A stretch of 64,000 nt of DNA from positions 39,122,001-39,186,000 of the forward strand of contig CM075101.1 in the NCBI GenBank assembly GCA_037576195.1, written 5' to 3'. The notes under the pieces were generated by a model, which was given only the letters and a program-made list of their open reading frames with translations, had not been told where the DNA came from and searched no databases. Shown here piece after piece: positions 24,501-36,705 of this stretch (within the stretch, counting starts at the first letter, position 1; the number at the start of each line of letters is the position of its first letter). Source of the DNA: Phytoseiulus persimilis. Its lineage: Eukaryota; Arthropoda; Arachnida; Mesostigmata; Phytoseiidae. The position numbers were made by a program, and so were the translations under genes.

Positions 24501-24708
24501 ACATGCGACTCCGAAACAGCACACTTCCAATACGTACTTGCTGGTGGAACCGCTGGAACTCGGGCGGGGTGTCCCAGCGTGGAAGGCCTTCACTAAACAT
24601 GTTGTCGAACGGTTCCTCAAAATCTCCGAAAGAATCCCGGGGTACGTCGGATGAACGCTCTGTACCGAAGTCGGGAGATAACTGGAAGGGTCTTCTATTG
24701 AAACTCAT
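21546..24708 (-). CDS. stv: BAG3/starvin co-chaperone
   Basis: Four exons with consistent phases: 24708-24538, 23559-22894, 22730-22495 and 22110-21546, about 545 residues (human BAG3 has 575). BAG3/starvin is the nucleotide-exchange partner of Hsc70 in stress and muscle, and with small heat-shock proteins it drives chaperone-assisted autophagy. The BAG domain is split across exons 3 and 4 (about residues 300-375): KIDKALADLQVLINDV, YLDEMLTRLMLSLDDV, then SLRTAR joined over the intron to RAAVKEVERVIDQLEKKV. Exon 2 carries two IPV-type motifs, HHIPIHVE and VSIPVHVE, which in BAG3 bind HSPB8. No WW domain or PxxP cluster like human BAG3 is seen, as in Drosophila starvin. The C-terminal exon is rich in charged KRDKSP repeats. 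ATG 24708 is preferred; an in-frame ATG at 24756 would add 16 residues. A GAACGTTC element (HSE-like pair) at 24822-24829 and TGACGTCA octamers nearby may relate to stress control. Confidence 0.9.
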
Positions 24709-24821
24709 TTTGGTGCTGCGAGCTGCGACACCCGTGCATGAGAAACTCTCAACCATCAGCTGGCTCGGCTCGCCACTATTCTAGCGGCTTCTAGATCGAA
24801 CGACGGTGCGCGCCGCATCTC

Positions 24822-24829
24822 GAACGTTC
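24822..24829 (-). promoter_or_regulatory. Possible minimal heat-shock element
   Basis: GAACGTTC is an nGAAn/nTTCn pair about 115 nt upstream of the BAG3/starvin start, with imperfect flanking units. BAG3 genes are known HSF targets, but a two-unit match is common by chance, so support is weak. Confidence 0.2.
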
Positions 24830-27800
24830 GAGTTGGATCGAAGGACTGAAATACATTACTGGCCCAAGTGCTCGCTGCTTTTGCGGTCAGGGATTTATGG
24901 CCTTCGAGCACACAGCTCGACCACGTTTCCGAAATTTCATTGAAAAAAAGCTCCGAGCTATACGAGGTGGCGAGTTATTGATTCCGCTAAGTCGGCACCC
25001 AAACTGTCTGGGGCGCCTTCTCTCACTCTCTGCCGACGTGACGTCAGACAACGCCGCGTGCGCTTACCCAGGGGGGAGGCTGAAACCGGTGAAGAACTTT
25101 AGCGGTCCCTGCATTAAGATGGTCGCGAAATGGGTCGTGTGCCTTGAGCCCTTGCTCCCACTGCGTGCTTGCTCTTGATAGACGAGCGCGGTCGCTTCCA
25201 TGCAGTCCATGGGCATAAGCCAGCAATCATGTGGCTTTGAATTGGTGGCTCAGGAGTTTTCAAAAAGCTTCAGTTCAAGCCATCGGTCGGAATGAGCGTC
25301 CACTGTGTTCTACCTTCTTGGAGCAATGCATTGGTCGAACTCAGTCTCGCCTAGGCTCATTATCCGGACCGCCACGACCGCCATATTCTACTCCGCGGAA
25401 GCCTTTTCTAGGCCTGAATAAACACCTTTCCAAAGAGCGTCTCTGTACCGACAGAGACCTCAACAACGGAAAAGGTCGGACTCCACCCGATGACGTCATC
25501 GACCTTGAAAACTCAAACAGGAGGAACATCTCAAGTTGTCGGATGAGTCAGCGGCTCACAGATAGTCGGCCCTTCCGGATCCGCGCTCTCCCAACGTCTC
25601 CAATTGTTCGGTTTGCTTCTGTAAAGACACCGTTTGGAAACTGCGCTGTCAGCGTCGTTGACAGCACGAATACGCCAACCGAAACTCGATGAGCTTGAGG
25701 AAAGCACAACGGAGTTGGATCGCTAATGAGAAGTTCGAAAAAGCCGACAGAGAACTCTCGTGCTCAAGAACGATAGCGTGTTTCGGGCTTTCGATCCGAA
25801 ATTTGGTCAGTTCCGTCTCGACCAAACTGAATCGATTTAACGAGCCGTGGCTAACGGAGTAATGAGGAAGAGGGGCCTGCTGTATAATTTCTCAATGAAA
25901 TCAATTGAAGCGTTCGTGCATCCCGAATTTGCAGAGTAGAAGTACTGGTAAAGAAAGTCTCGAAGAAACAGGTCACCATGCTTGATATTTCTCCTAGGTG
26001 AATGTAACGACGAGCATCTGTATTCTGCTTGGTTGGTTGCCTGGTCGGAGTGTTTGCTCTTTGGGCATTCTTTCGCTCCTGTAACACTCCTGTGCACGCG
26101 AAACTGACTTGAAAAAGTTGCCAACGGCTCTGAGCGCGATGCGGCAGCAAACAAATGATGATTGACAGTGACAAGCGTTAAACCTGCTCCTCCTTTCACC
26201 TGGTCCCTAGCGTGGAAGACGGAGCTCACTGGCTTGTCATTCTTGAATGGGAGAAACACGGTGGCAGTGACGCACAGGTTCTAGCTCAGGGACCCCCAGA
26301 GGCGCTCAACTTCAATTCGTGCTGTGGTTTCGACGGATATTTCTAATATCGGTCTGGGACCGTTGTTCTCTCTGTGATTCCATGCGGTACAACGACCCCA
26401 TGCACAGCTAATAAAATCGACATGCACAAGCTATTCGAAGAGCAAGGAACACCATTTGATACGGCCTATCAAAGCTTCCGCAATGATGCGTTGGCTCAAC
26501 GTCACGCTGGAATTTCACGTGGATACGGAGTGTGGCTGACGACGGATGGAAATTCACATTCTAATTGTTGACGAAACTTAGCCGCGGCCTAATCAAGGTC
26601 GAATGACCGTTATAACGAGCGAATACGGTCGGTCCGTTTATATCTCCCTGTGGAGCGCGTATTTCTATCCGCCTCATTAACGGCTGAATATTTCAGCGAA
26701 CTAAACTTCTGTCTGTGGCATCGGCTCCGCAGCTCTGGGAAACGAGGGATCGGATGAATACCAGTTGATGTTTCGGGATTTGAAACGATTTCGAGCGTGT
26801 TATCTCCCCGATTCCCCTCCTCGATGAAAAGCAAGCGGGGCTCTCATCGGGGACTGGAGTCGAAGTATGGAGCGGATAGTCAGTTTCGTCAGCAGCCCAT
26901 CGTTGTCATTTGTCATGTCAATCCTCGCGGAATCGGAATGGACCAGGTTCTCGAACTTATTTTCATGAAGGATCCTCGCTGCCCCGATCGTTCTCATTCG
27001 TATCCCTATCCTCCCGCACAGTTTGTTTCTGTTTGCACATGCATCCCATCTTCATCAGTGGTTTCCCACTTCGGAGTCGCTGTTTTTCTGAGTTGACTCC
27101 AGGTCCCAGGAGTCGAGAGCTCGCCTCTGACCTGAGACGCTTCCATATCGCTTCTTGACGATACACGTTACTACAAACACCCACTTGTTCGGCCAGATCC
27201 GCGTCGAAGTGGGAGGCATCGGCGTTTGCACTGCATAGCTGCCTCCTTCCCAGGCTTGCTTCCAAAAATGCAACCACTAGTGCTTCATCCTTTCCCCTTG
27301 CTCTCTCGCTTGTTCCGTCCCGGAGGCAGTTCCCGAGTTCCGGGAGTTGACCAACCGCGATCGCCAGTTGACCTCAGTAGATCACTGCACGAACCTCCGG
27401 TTTCAGTGAAAGGATGCGACACGGCAACACTCCACTGTATGATGGATTGCGATCCAGAATCCTCAGAAAAAATAATGGGACGGTGGACAGGAACGAACGA
27501 CGTGAAAAGGAGCTGCCGCGATGAATGTTCTGGGGAAGACTCAGTTTCAGTGCGGAAATCGGAACTGCGAGAATGTCAGCAGGTAGCTTGTCGGAACTTG
27601 GAGAACCATTGAGTTGAAGTGATTAGCTGATGACGCTTCTTCGGAACGAGTAAGCTCGATAACTTCGTGCTAAGGTTTGAATAAATGTTGTGCCTGATTC
27701 CCTTTCAAATGCCGAGATTAGCCAGAGTTGTGTTCCATGCGGAGCGGCGAAAAACATCCCAATGTTCACCAGCTTGAGCTTTGGTATCGGTTATGGAAAT

Positions 27801-30150
27801 GTGTTGGAGGGTTCGGTGACACGGGAGCAAAGACGTCGAACGCTTCCATCCCTGGGCCGAACATTGAGAAGACATTGATGCCGCGAGTCCAGAGGCGGCG
27901 GGTTGGAATGGCGTTATTGTCATAAAAACCTCTTCATTGACACGAGAGCGGCGACTGAAACAACCTGAATGAATTCAAAGAGCTTCTGTCATAAAAGTCT
28001 CCTGACATCCGTCCCGTGTGGACTTAGGTGTCGACGAATCGTCTCCTTTCTCTCCCAAGACCGGGGATGAAGCGAGCCGGGTTTCTGTGGCGCCACCACT
28101 CAAAAACTCCGACACTGATCGTGCCTGAGCTATCTGGATAGGCAATTTTCCTGGTTCATTGAGTGGAAGCCTTATAGCAACCCGACCACAGCATCTGCTG
28201 GCTACCAGAGAAGGAGTCACTGAGTGAATGTGCAGTTCAAAATGAGGAGAGGTCTGAGCGTTGGAGGCGAACCACCGGAACCACGGATCAGCTCATCAGG
28301 AGACTCTCTGTGAGCGACGTGCAACGCTGTGCAGGCTCCATCAGACACGAGCTGGGCGGAATGTATCATGAGGCACTCATTAGCCCCGACTTTCTTTGGA
28401 TACCTTCGCTAGGAAGACTCGAAATTATTGAGGAGTCCGGGCGCCCAAGTGAAAAAGCAAACCTCTTCCTCTGAAGATGGCAAGGGATTCTTCACAGACT
28501 GTCTTTATCTCCCTCCCGGCTAAGAAGTTGGCGGAGTAGTAAGAGTTCGCGAGGATAATTCATGCATCACTACGAAACTCCGACGGGCTAATTCATTCTC
28601 ATAGCGGCGGAGAATCGAAGTAACCGGCCAAAGTTCATTGGATAGCATAAGCGGTGGGCACTGTTCGAGACTTCGGCAGTTCTTCTGAGACATCGAAGTG
28701 AGTTTGTGCTGTTCTCATCAGATCGAATGAAGGATGCTTCCGCGAGAGGCCTTGGGCCCGTTAATGTGAACAACGGGGGACCTGGACCGTTCCGTATACG
28801 AGGGAACCCACACCGATTTTCACGGAAAATAACGCTTGATCGGCTCTTTCAGCACGACAATGACGCTAAGCCTGAATCGAAGTACTTCTTGAGCGACTTC
28901 TCACTTCCAGGAGAGTGAAAGTTATCGAGTGGCCTACCGAGTTGGCCACAAATATCATTCCGATTGGACATCTGTGGGGAGAGCTAGAACGGCGTGTGAG
29001 ATCTAACATTACTCCAACAGAGAATATAGTCCAAGAATGACTCAAAATATCCCTTCGAAAAATCGATGTCGGTAAATTCGATGTTGGCTCGTTGCCCCGT
29101 GGCATTGAAAGCAAGCTGCTTGGCTACCGAATATTGAAGTCTCACAGTCTCTCTCTGAAGCTCTCGAATTCTCGATTTTGTGTGCGACTCGGTCTGTCTG
29201 CTCACCGTACCCGGAGGTGGAAGTCGGGATCGTCACCTGCGCAGCGCATCTCAGGGAAGACGAATGGATGAGCTGACTGCATGAGCACGATCCGAGCAGG
29301 GATTTCTGTGACTGTCCACTGGATCCCTAACTCTGCTATCTAGGGGCGGGCAACTTGACGAATATAACTCCTGTTTATGCAAGCTCCCCTATCTGCACCA
29401 CCTCAGAGAACACAGGACTCATAGAGGAGGAAAACCGACTTGATCTGTGATTTCCGAAGGGATCAAAGATCAACATGTCGTGAACGGTCCAACTCATCGA
29501 ACAGAAATGTTGGTTCTGTAATTCGGTGGCACCCTCGTTCAGGACACGTCGTCAGCGCGAGACTATCATAGACTCTTCAAATGTCACCATTGCTTTTCGC
29601 CAACTATTCGTCAGTCTACGGCTACATCTCGAGCTGATCACTGCCAGCAAAACATTCGAAAGTTCAAAATGACCATCTTAACTCCTAACTCCCCAAAAAA
29701 AACATTGAAACGGCGGTGCCCCAACTGATCGCGATGTTAGCAAACTACGAGAAAATTCATGAAGCACTAGCAGACCAACCACCTAAACTCTCAGTTCGGA
29801 TATCTGTCTAACTTTGGATATTAGTGCGAGTCACGAGAAACCTTGTCGCCAAGAATCAATCATCGGTCAGCAGAGAGTCAGTCTGGACTTCACGTGCCTC
29901 GAGCTTCTTCAAGTAATTCAGAACGAGATATTCTCTCGAGCTAACAAGAAGACCTCCTAGCCTGTAACCTGGGAATATTCAGGTTCTATATCCAGTTGGC
30001 AAGGCTCGCGCGCGTCTTCTCTCCTCGAGCGCCCTGTCCTTCTCGGCGATAACGGTACGCTCTTCTGCTCAGGACCAACAAGCTGAGCCTCTTTGTTAGG
30101 AGAGTGTTGTGACGGAGCATCATCCGCGTTTCTCTGAAGAACACACCCTG
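24830..30150. other. Long intergenic region
   Basis: No gene recognised. A 153-codon plus-strand frame (25231-25692), a 140-codon minus-strand frame (25837-26259) and a 128-codon plus-strand frame (27226-27612, followed by AATAAA about 70 nt later) have no domain and no splice support. A minus-strand frame at 29236-28984 contains a plausible helical stretch but nothing to join it to. Two perfect TGACGTCA octamers lie at 25039 and 25491. Confidence 0.45.
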
Positions 30151-30151
30151 T

Positions 30152-30157
30152 TTTATT
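30152..30157 (-). terminator. Polyadenylation signal of the receptor gene
   Basis: AATAAA on the minus strand, about 300 nt past the stop codon of the Methuselah-like receptor. Confidence 0.4.
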
Positions 30158-30456
30158 CTGCCCACTGGCAACAGACGACATACCACATGCAAACAAATAG
30201 GTCGCGTTCACGTTCTCCGGCGCGTTCAATAAGGGGCAAACGAGTCACCCGACCGCATTCTCGAACATAGCGATAGCTTCTGTGAATAATCTCTGTACTG
30301 AGGTTTCTACAGAACTTCTCACGCTCACTCACCATACACATAATAAATACTCTAGATTGTCCGTTTATCTCTCTCGAAAACAGTGCACAAACACCACACT
30401 CGGTGATTCGGTCTAAAGTACCGAGAAGTTTCCCATCAACTCTCACGGACCCCCTA

Positions 30457-31983
30457 TCAAATTTTCACGGTTGAATCAAACGTGATCTGCGTACAGATAC
30501 TGGGGGTCATACTCAAAGTCTGCAGAGAAGCTTTCGACATTTCACGGATCGCGGTCGGAGTCCGTCTCTTGGTGAACGGCAAGGCACGCCAGAAAGCTTC
30601 TCGCACACGACGTTTACAGACAAAAATCACGAATAGGAAGAGACCATGTAGACAGTTGAGCAAGCCGGCTACGACGTACAGGCGGTGGTAGCCCGTGAGC
30701 CACGGAATGAACTCGAACGTCCAGATGATTCCCATGATGAGCGAGATCTTCATGTATAGATGGAATCTGCAATCATAGACAGGCGGAGAGATGCCTCTAG
30801 TTAGACCCGTTGCCGACCTTCTCGATTTTATTGAAACTCGGGGAAACTGTGGCCGATGCGCAGAGTCCGAGTCGAACGCAGGACAAGAGCTAACTCACGT
30901 TCTTCGGTGTTGAGCACACTGCGACACATTCGTGAGATGCATCATTTTGGCTGTGTATAATGACCATGCCGTCAGGGCGAATATGACCCCATTACAGGCT
31001 AGGATGAGCCCGACAGGCATGTTGAAGTACAATACGTAAGCGAGGTACCCGTTTAGCCAGCACTTGCCCTCGCCAAAGTGAGGTTTGTACCCGTCTTCGA
31101 CCAGATCGCTGAATTGGAGCAGAACTGTGAACGCGGTCACTATGAACGTCATCGACCAGGCGTATAATGAATACGATGCGTATCTGGAAGCGGCGAATCT
31201 CGTCAGAAATGCGTTTATATGAAAGCCTCGAAGGATCATCGACTCGGGTAACACTGCTGTCCCAGCAAGAACGAAACGATTGGTACTCCGGCTCCAGTTT
31301 TTTTCCAGCGGAATTCGGATCAAACGAGACGCTCAGTCCAGGAGAGCTTGACTGTCAGCGTTCGGGCAACTCATTGCCATCTAGAAGAACCAAAGATAGC
31401 TACAAGGCCGAATTCGGGATATTGCTCACTTGTCTTTGCGAAGCGTCGGATGATTTGATCCGTTGGGGGTGAGGGTGGCGATTGCCTGCCATATATCGTA
31501 CGCCATAACGTTTGTCCAGAAAAACACCGCAAGAAAAACGCCATGATGGACGACCGACAATGAGAGACAGATCGAGGGTGAGAGGAGATCACGAGCGACA
31601 AGGTCCATCAGTAGCCCTGGGAGAGAGAAGTGTTTTCAGCTTCAGCGATTAGGACGTTCGGTCGGAGGTCGTCGAGAAAAATGCGAGAAAAATGAAAAAA
31701 CGATGCATAAGAGTAACGGCATGCCGATGACCGACGGAAGATGGTAATGTCGATGGTGGTTGTCGATTTCGATCAACGAGATCCGGATGCTCACCAATGT
31801 AAACGATGACGAAGCAAACCGACAGCGTAATGACATTCTTCCCGTGCGTGGTTCTCAATTTAGGTGTCGCGCAGTAAACGAGGATGACTGCCAGTAGAAG
31901 AATCATGGACGTACACATGAGAGCGACCACGAAGGGGAAGAATTCCTTCAGCTCATTCCGATCACGCGTGAAGATGCTGTCCG
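30457..31983 (-). CDS. Methuselah-like GPCR, seven-transmembrane part
   Basis: Four phase-matched exons encode a complete seven-helix bundle: 31983-31795 (TM1-2), 31616-31430 (TM3), 31183-30899 (TM4-5) and 30766-30457 (TM6-7 and tail). Joins restore continuous sequence, for example VIVYI-GLLMDLV, LRKD-KYASYSLYAW and QHRRT-FHLYMKISLIMG. The pattern is that of family B receptors of the Methuselah (Mth/Mth2-like) type: LRTTHGKNVI after TM1, SLYAW at TM4, CWLNG in extracellular loop 2, FHLYMKISLIMGIIWTFEF in TM6, and GLFLFVIFVCKRRVREAF after TM7. Mth-like receptors are plasma-membrane receptors tied to stress resistance and ageing in flies; their ligands are mostly unknown. The tail of about 45 residues is Ser/Thr-rich. 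The exon before TM1 starts in phase 1 after a good acceptor (CTCTGCAG), so an upstream ectodomain exon must exist; see the separate entry for candidates. Transmembrane part confident, full gene incomplete. Confidence 0.85.
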
Positions 31984-33036
31984 CTGCAGAGAATGAATGA
32001 AAATACTGTTTGAGCGCTGACTGGGATGATGCAAGTCGTTGCGAGTGAACCTAGATGAAAACGTACTTCAAAACGTGACCCTTGATCCGCTTACGGCACG
32101 AGCATGGGAACTAGGGACGGGTTTCCTCCCTTCCGTGGTAATTTATCTCAATTCTGGTTTCGGGAATTGTGTGACTGGGCTAAACCTCCGCTGCCAGCGA
32201 GCTATGACATCATGAAGCGCAGCTACGAACTGAACCACCACGGCCGAGCACAAGCTCGCGACTACGTTGAAGACAGACACAAAAAGTGGCAGTTTCATAA
32301 AACAGGATGTCGGCAGTGAACACGAAGCTGAATTGACGGACTCTTCCAAAATCGGAACTCTACGCTGTTTCCTGGCCGCCGACGCGTTTCACAGAGTTGA
32401 TCATCTCTGACAATGTTCCCTTGGATCGTTTCGTCGATGCAAGAAGGTTCTAAACTTTGGAGAACATAAAATCGAATCCGAACCCCCCTCGCTCCGGACG
32501 GCATCATCGGATGGAAGCATCGGGAATTCCGACACGGAGAATCCGGGGAAATGTCCAGCCGTTGAGGCTGCTCAAGCGCAAACAGCCTTCGCGCCCGACG
32601 GAGGGACAGCTCGAGCCCTCAATGATCTTCTTCAGCTCGAGCCCCCTCATGTCTCATTCGCTGGGGAGCGGTTCTTTCGAAAAGTGCTTGTCTCCAAAGC
32701 TCGACGAGAAGCACGAGTGATGCGGAGACGGCGGATCGCATCATCTGGGTGATACTATACAAGAGGCCAATACGCTCCCAGAAGCATCTGCAGACCGAAC
32801 AAAAGCCGTAGCGCGGATCAGATCCTTGTTTGCGGGAAACATCAATTTGATGTCACGCCAGAGTTGTGCTTTTGCCGCCGAAAATATCATCTGCGTGCTC
32901 AATGAATGCTGAACTTTGCGTGAGGAATTCGACGTTGTCACTTGCCACCTCCAGGTCACTGGTCAATCGGTGCAGTGCCGAGCACTAACTTCCGCTCGCG
33001 AAGTGCTGTGCGAGCGGGCTTTCCCAGAAAACTTAC

Positions 33037-33466
33037 TCGTGATGTTGCTGTAGTACTCGACTGGCCGAGTGCGATCTGTATCGTTCGAGAAGAATTCCAA
33101 GATCCATGAATGGTTTCCATCTCGGAGCAGATAGAGCAATGGGTTGACGGCGTAGAATGCTTTCCCCGCGAACACTCCGTCGTATGAGGATTTGTTCGTC
33201 TCCAGATGTCGCAACATGGATTCAATCTGAAGGCGTTGTTGGTACCGCTCTGTAAGGAACACTCGTCGCAAGATCGGATTCTATCGCTGGAATCATGGGG
33301 CTGAAGAGATTTCGAAGTAGTTTACGGAGCAGCACGGAGGATCAAACTCACCGATCGTCTCGGCCTCAACTTCCGCTGAGGCATTTGCTGATGAGCCTCG
33401 AGTCCAACCCATGTACACAGCATTCAGAAGAAATTCTGAGAGCTTCCCAACCTCAGACGAGCTCAT
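33037..33466 (-). CDS. Possible ectodomain exons of the Mth-like receptor
   Basis: Two coding-like exons lie upstream of the receptor on its strand. The exon ending at 33352 (frame from an ATG at 33466, MSSSEVGKLSEFLLNAVYMG) has a perfect GTGAGT donor in phase 1. The exon 33249-33037 follows a TTCCTTACAG acceptor in phase and ends at GTAAGT in phase 1. The phases allow a direct join to the TM1 exon at 31983. The second exon has potential N-glycosylation sites (NHS, NDT, NIT), which suits an extracellular segment. It lacks the Cys-rich pattern of a Methuselah ectodomain, and no signal peptide is visible, so it may instead be a separate gene or part of a longer ectodomain. Another coding-like frame at 32741-32959 lies between. 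Unrecognised; link to the receptor is inference. Confidence 0.35.
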
Positions 33467-36378
33467 CTTGGACACGTGACATCTCAAACGAGATTCCGCC
33501 GAGGTCCGCGTTTTCAATGCAGGGTGGGAGTTACCTCACCGCTCTTCGGTAGCCGACTAACCCATGGCTTGGTGCTACAGAGGTAAGATCTCGATCTGGA
33601 AGTCGAGAGGTGCTTTAGGCTACACTGACTACCTCGTAGACTTCGGATCATTCCGATTTTCGAGTAGATTCCGCGACAGAACAGAGGGAAGTTCCTGGAT
33701 GATTCACTCTCGTTGTTTTCGTCCTTGTGTTGCTTGCCTCCAAACGAGGCCCGGCTCGATGCAGCCTTACAGAATGAAAGGCAAACAACGAAACTGATAA
33801 CTGGATACGATTATCCGAAAACGTTTCCGTCACGATAGCGAGAAACGCTTCACTTTGCGGCTATCTACATCCGTGGGGAGATAAAGTATAGAATATGTTG
33901 GAACAGACTCGCATAACGAGTAGATTTGGAAAGACTTCAAGAGTGAAACGCGCCCTTGTAGCAACCAGTGTTTGTCGTGTATCTCATCGAGAGTCTCAAC
34001 AAATGAAATCCTCCTTTCCTCACCCGGAATCACGCTGAGATATACTTCATCACCGCGCCAGATGACAACTGTTGCAATTAACCGTTAGCCTCTAACTTTT
34101 CCAGAGATCCCAGATGAAAACGGCGCAGTTCATATGTCCATATGTTCATATGTACTCTCCTCTCCTGTGCCGCGAAGCATATGGGTATTCCAGCATGCTT
34201 CCTCCACATCCTGTCGTGTGACAACCGCGCTTTCCCAGACTCTCGCCAGTCGCCATGCCCCTTCCAGGAAGAGTTCGCTTTTTGTTTGGGCTCGATTCAC
34301 TCCTCAGTCGCAAAAAGTAACCAATGTATTATCCTCCCGTATGCACCCGTGGCAGAGACGGTTGGAGACGTGGAGATATATTTCCAACAACCCTCTCTCA
34401 TCATGTTTCGAGGAGTCTGATTCTACGCACAAGAATCCATGCTAATCCGGGAATACGGCTTCGATGCCCCGGAGCGAGGACTCCCCAGTTTCAAGGAGCG
34501 ATCGAACGTAAGCTTAAATCCACCTCAGGGCTCTCCGACAAACTAAAAAGCTCTACCGGTGCAGTTGTTCGGTTTCCGAGAAATGAATAGTCTTCAGTAC
34601 AGGAAGGTCTCGCTCACGAACTGCATCTTCGGGATGCCCTATCCATAGTTTGGGCAGCGGTACCGGACACAAGGAGAGGCTAGTTGCCAGGAAGAGAAAG
34701 AGTCCATGATGTCATTTTTGAGGTTCCAGCTCCACGGAAACTGAACGCGCCTAATGTTCTTCCCCGTAGTAAGAGGAGTATTGTGAACACGAAGTTCTCT
34801 CTGAGGAAGCCAACTTGTGACAAAAGATCTTATTTTGTCGTTGCTGCTCATTCTTCGGTAGAGCTCATTCAGTCGGCTGAATTTTTCTCTAAGCTGTCTT
34901 GAGACAGTCTCGCTTGGATAAGAAAGCGACACGCCTTGAATCACGCATCGCGCTCACTGCAGAACATGGTCTTGGATAGCTTTGATTCACAGAAAATCCG
35001 GCTCAATCAGATAATTCCCTCTGGACTCAGATGCATAGCGAACTTTCGAGCGCTCGTGCCTCTGCGAGATAGAATCGGCAGTGGATTGACATCGGAACTG
35101 CTGATTTCCAGACTCAGGAGAGCTCTTTCAGCTGATGGAGAGCCCACGCAAGAAGCGGATTCGAGCTTCACAGTTCGGTTCCATGTGAGCCAGACGCGTA
35201 ATTATTTTTTCGTAGACAGCATCTCCTCCCTAGTACATTTCATTTCGAACACAGCGATTCTGCGATGCGGAATACAAAATTCTAGCGGGAGAAGGAGGCG
35301 GAGAAGACGAGCGACGAAGTGCGCGGGGAATTGCACAAGGCGGCCTGTGTTAATTACCTGCTAAAAACGAGGAAAATCACAGCTCGAAGGTTCTCACAAC
35401 ACTTCTCAGAAGTGCGCATATCGCTGACTGAGCGTTGGGCCAGCCAACTAACGCGACCAAAGTTAAGTCGGAGCTCTCAAACCCAAAATTCCATCACCGT
35501 GCAGAATATACAGCCGCCCAGCTCGGGGACATCGCAAGAGATAATTGAGCAGCAAAACTGAAGGTATGGGCTGAGCTCTGTCGTCCGATGAGGGTCCGAT
35601 ATCGAGGATTCTCTCTGTTGTCGCTGATAGTTTGTTTTTGTCTGATATGAATACGTGAAGGGTACTAAGGATCTAGTAACTGGGATTCGGAGCGAATCGG
35701 AACATTCTCTCGAATTCGAAGGAGCTGGTGTATCTCTCAAAGGAAGTTCCGTCGGAATCACGATCGAAGATCCGACAATCTCGCTGGCTCCGTTAGAATA
35801 CGCTCAAGAGCACAGAGGAACAGAATGGAACGTCGGCTCGCAGCTTTCGCCGTCATCAGCATTGTACAATGCGAACGATTCTGTCACAGCCAAAAACATC
35901 GGAAACCTCCTGGAGATTTGTTTTGGTGCAACACATCACGCAAATGAACGAGGGATCGATGAGACGCAGCGAGTAACAACAAGGGAATGTGTCACTCCTT
36001 CCAACTCTTAGCTAAGTCGGCACAGCTCCGTGCGCATTCGCGAGCATCCCGGGTTGCAAGCTCATGGAGTTTTGCGGCCGATTCCGAAAACGATATCCGA
36101 GTGAAAAAACGGGGAGAGCTCCGGATAACTTGCGAACGAAGAGTCGGTAGCTCACCTCGAAGGAGTCCGGCGCGTCAGTCTTCCGTGAAACAAAGGCGGC
36201 TCCGAAGTATCTTCCAAGTCACTGAACAGTGCAGTTTGCTGTTTCACTCAAACCCGAATCGAATTAACTGGCCGAGCTGCTACAGAAGAAGATTTTCTTG
36301 GCGAACTGTTGAAGAACCCTTCCTCTCGAGATAACGCCGGAAAACTGAGAAAGGATTTCTGGCGTCGCCTCCGTCGCA
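33467..36378. other. Coding-like fragments, no gene resolved
   Basis: Minus-strand frames at 35236-35140, 34944-34639 and 34072-33830 look protein-like (balanced charge, aromatic and helix-forming runs; the last follows a GCAACAG acceptor and contains WLLQGRVSLLKSFQIYSL). They do not join in consistent phase. They could be exons of a diverged receptor-type gene or remnants of one. No family is recognised. Confidence 0.3.
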
Positions 36379-36705
36379 CTATACGGCGGCTGCGGCGGCG
36401 GCAACATTCAACGCCGCCATCCACCGAAGGCCCCTCGCGCTGGGGTTTTCTTCAGCAAGCTTCAGCAGGCGCCCGACTGTTCGGATAAACTTCAGGAAGA
36501 ATGTGGAGTACTGAGAGCTTGAGATGAAAAACGTGGAGAACATCAGTTCACGCAAGATTTGTTTGGCGATACGAAGTGATACAGTGCCAATTGGCTCGCG
36601 ATCAGAAGAGTCAAAGGCGGACTCCTTCGGAGATGTCGAGCTCCACTGCGCGCTTTGTTCGATCCACTCGCACAGCAGTCGGACACCTCCGCGCGTGCGA
36701 AGCAC
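36379..36705 (-). CDS. Unrecognised reading frame, possibly an exon
   Basis: A 108-codon frame with a coding-like middle part (IAKQILRELMFSTFFISSSQ, then YSTFFLKFIRTVGRLLKLAEE) and an Ala-run at its C-terminus. The amphipathic helical character suggests a real helix-rich segment, but I found neither domain, clear splice sites nor a polyadenylation signal. It may be the last exon of a minus-strand gene or a chance frame. Confidence 0.25.
   Translation of the reverse strand: MLRTRGGVRLLCEWIEQSAQWSSTSPKESAFDSSDREPIGTVSLRIAKQILRELMFSTFFISSSQYSTFFLKFIRTVGRLLKLAEENPSARGLRWMAALNVAAAAAAV

Noticed and set aside
27226-27612. 128-codon plus-strand frame with AATAAA about 70 nt after the stop
   Set aside because: The N-terminus is not a convincing signal peptide and composition looks random; one hexamer nearby is weak evidence.
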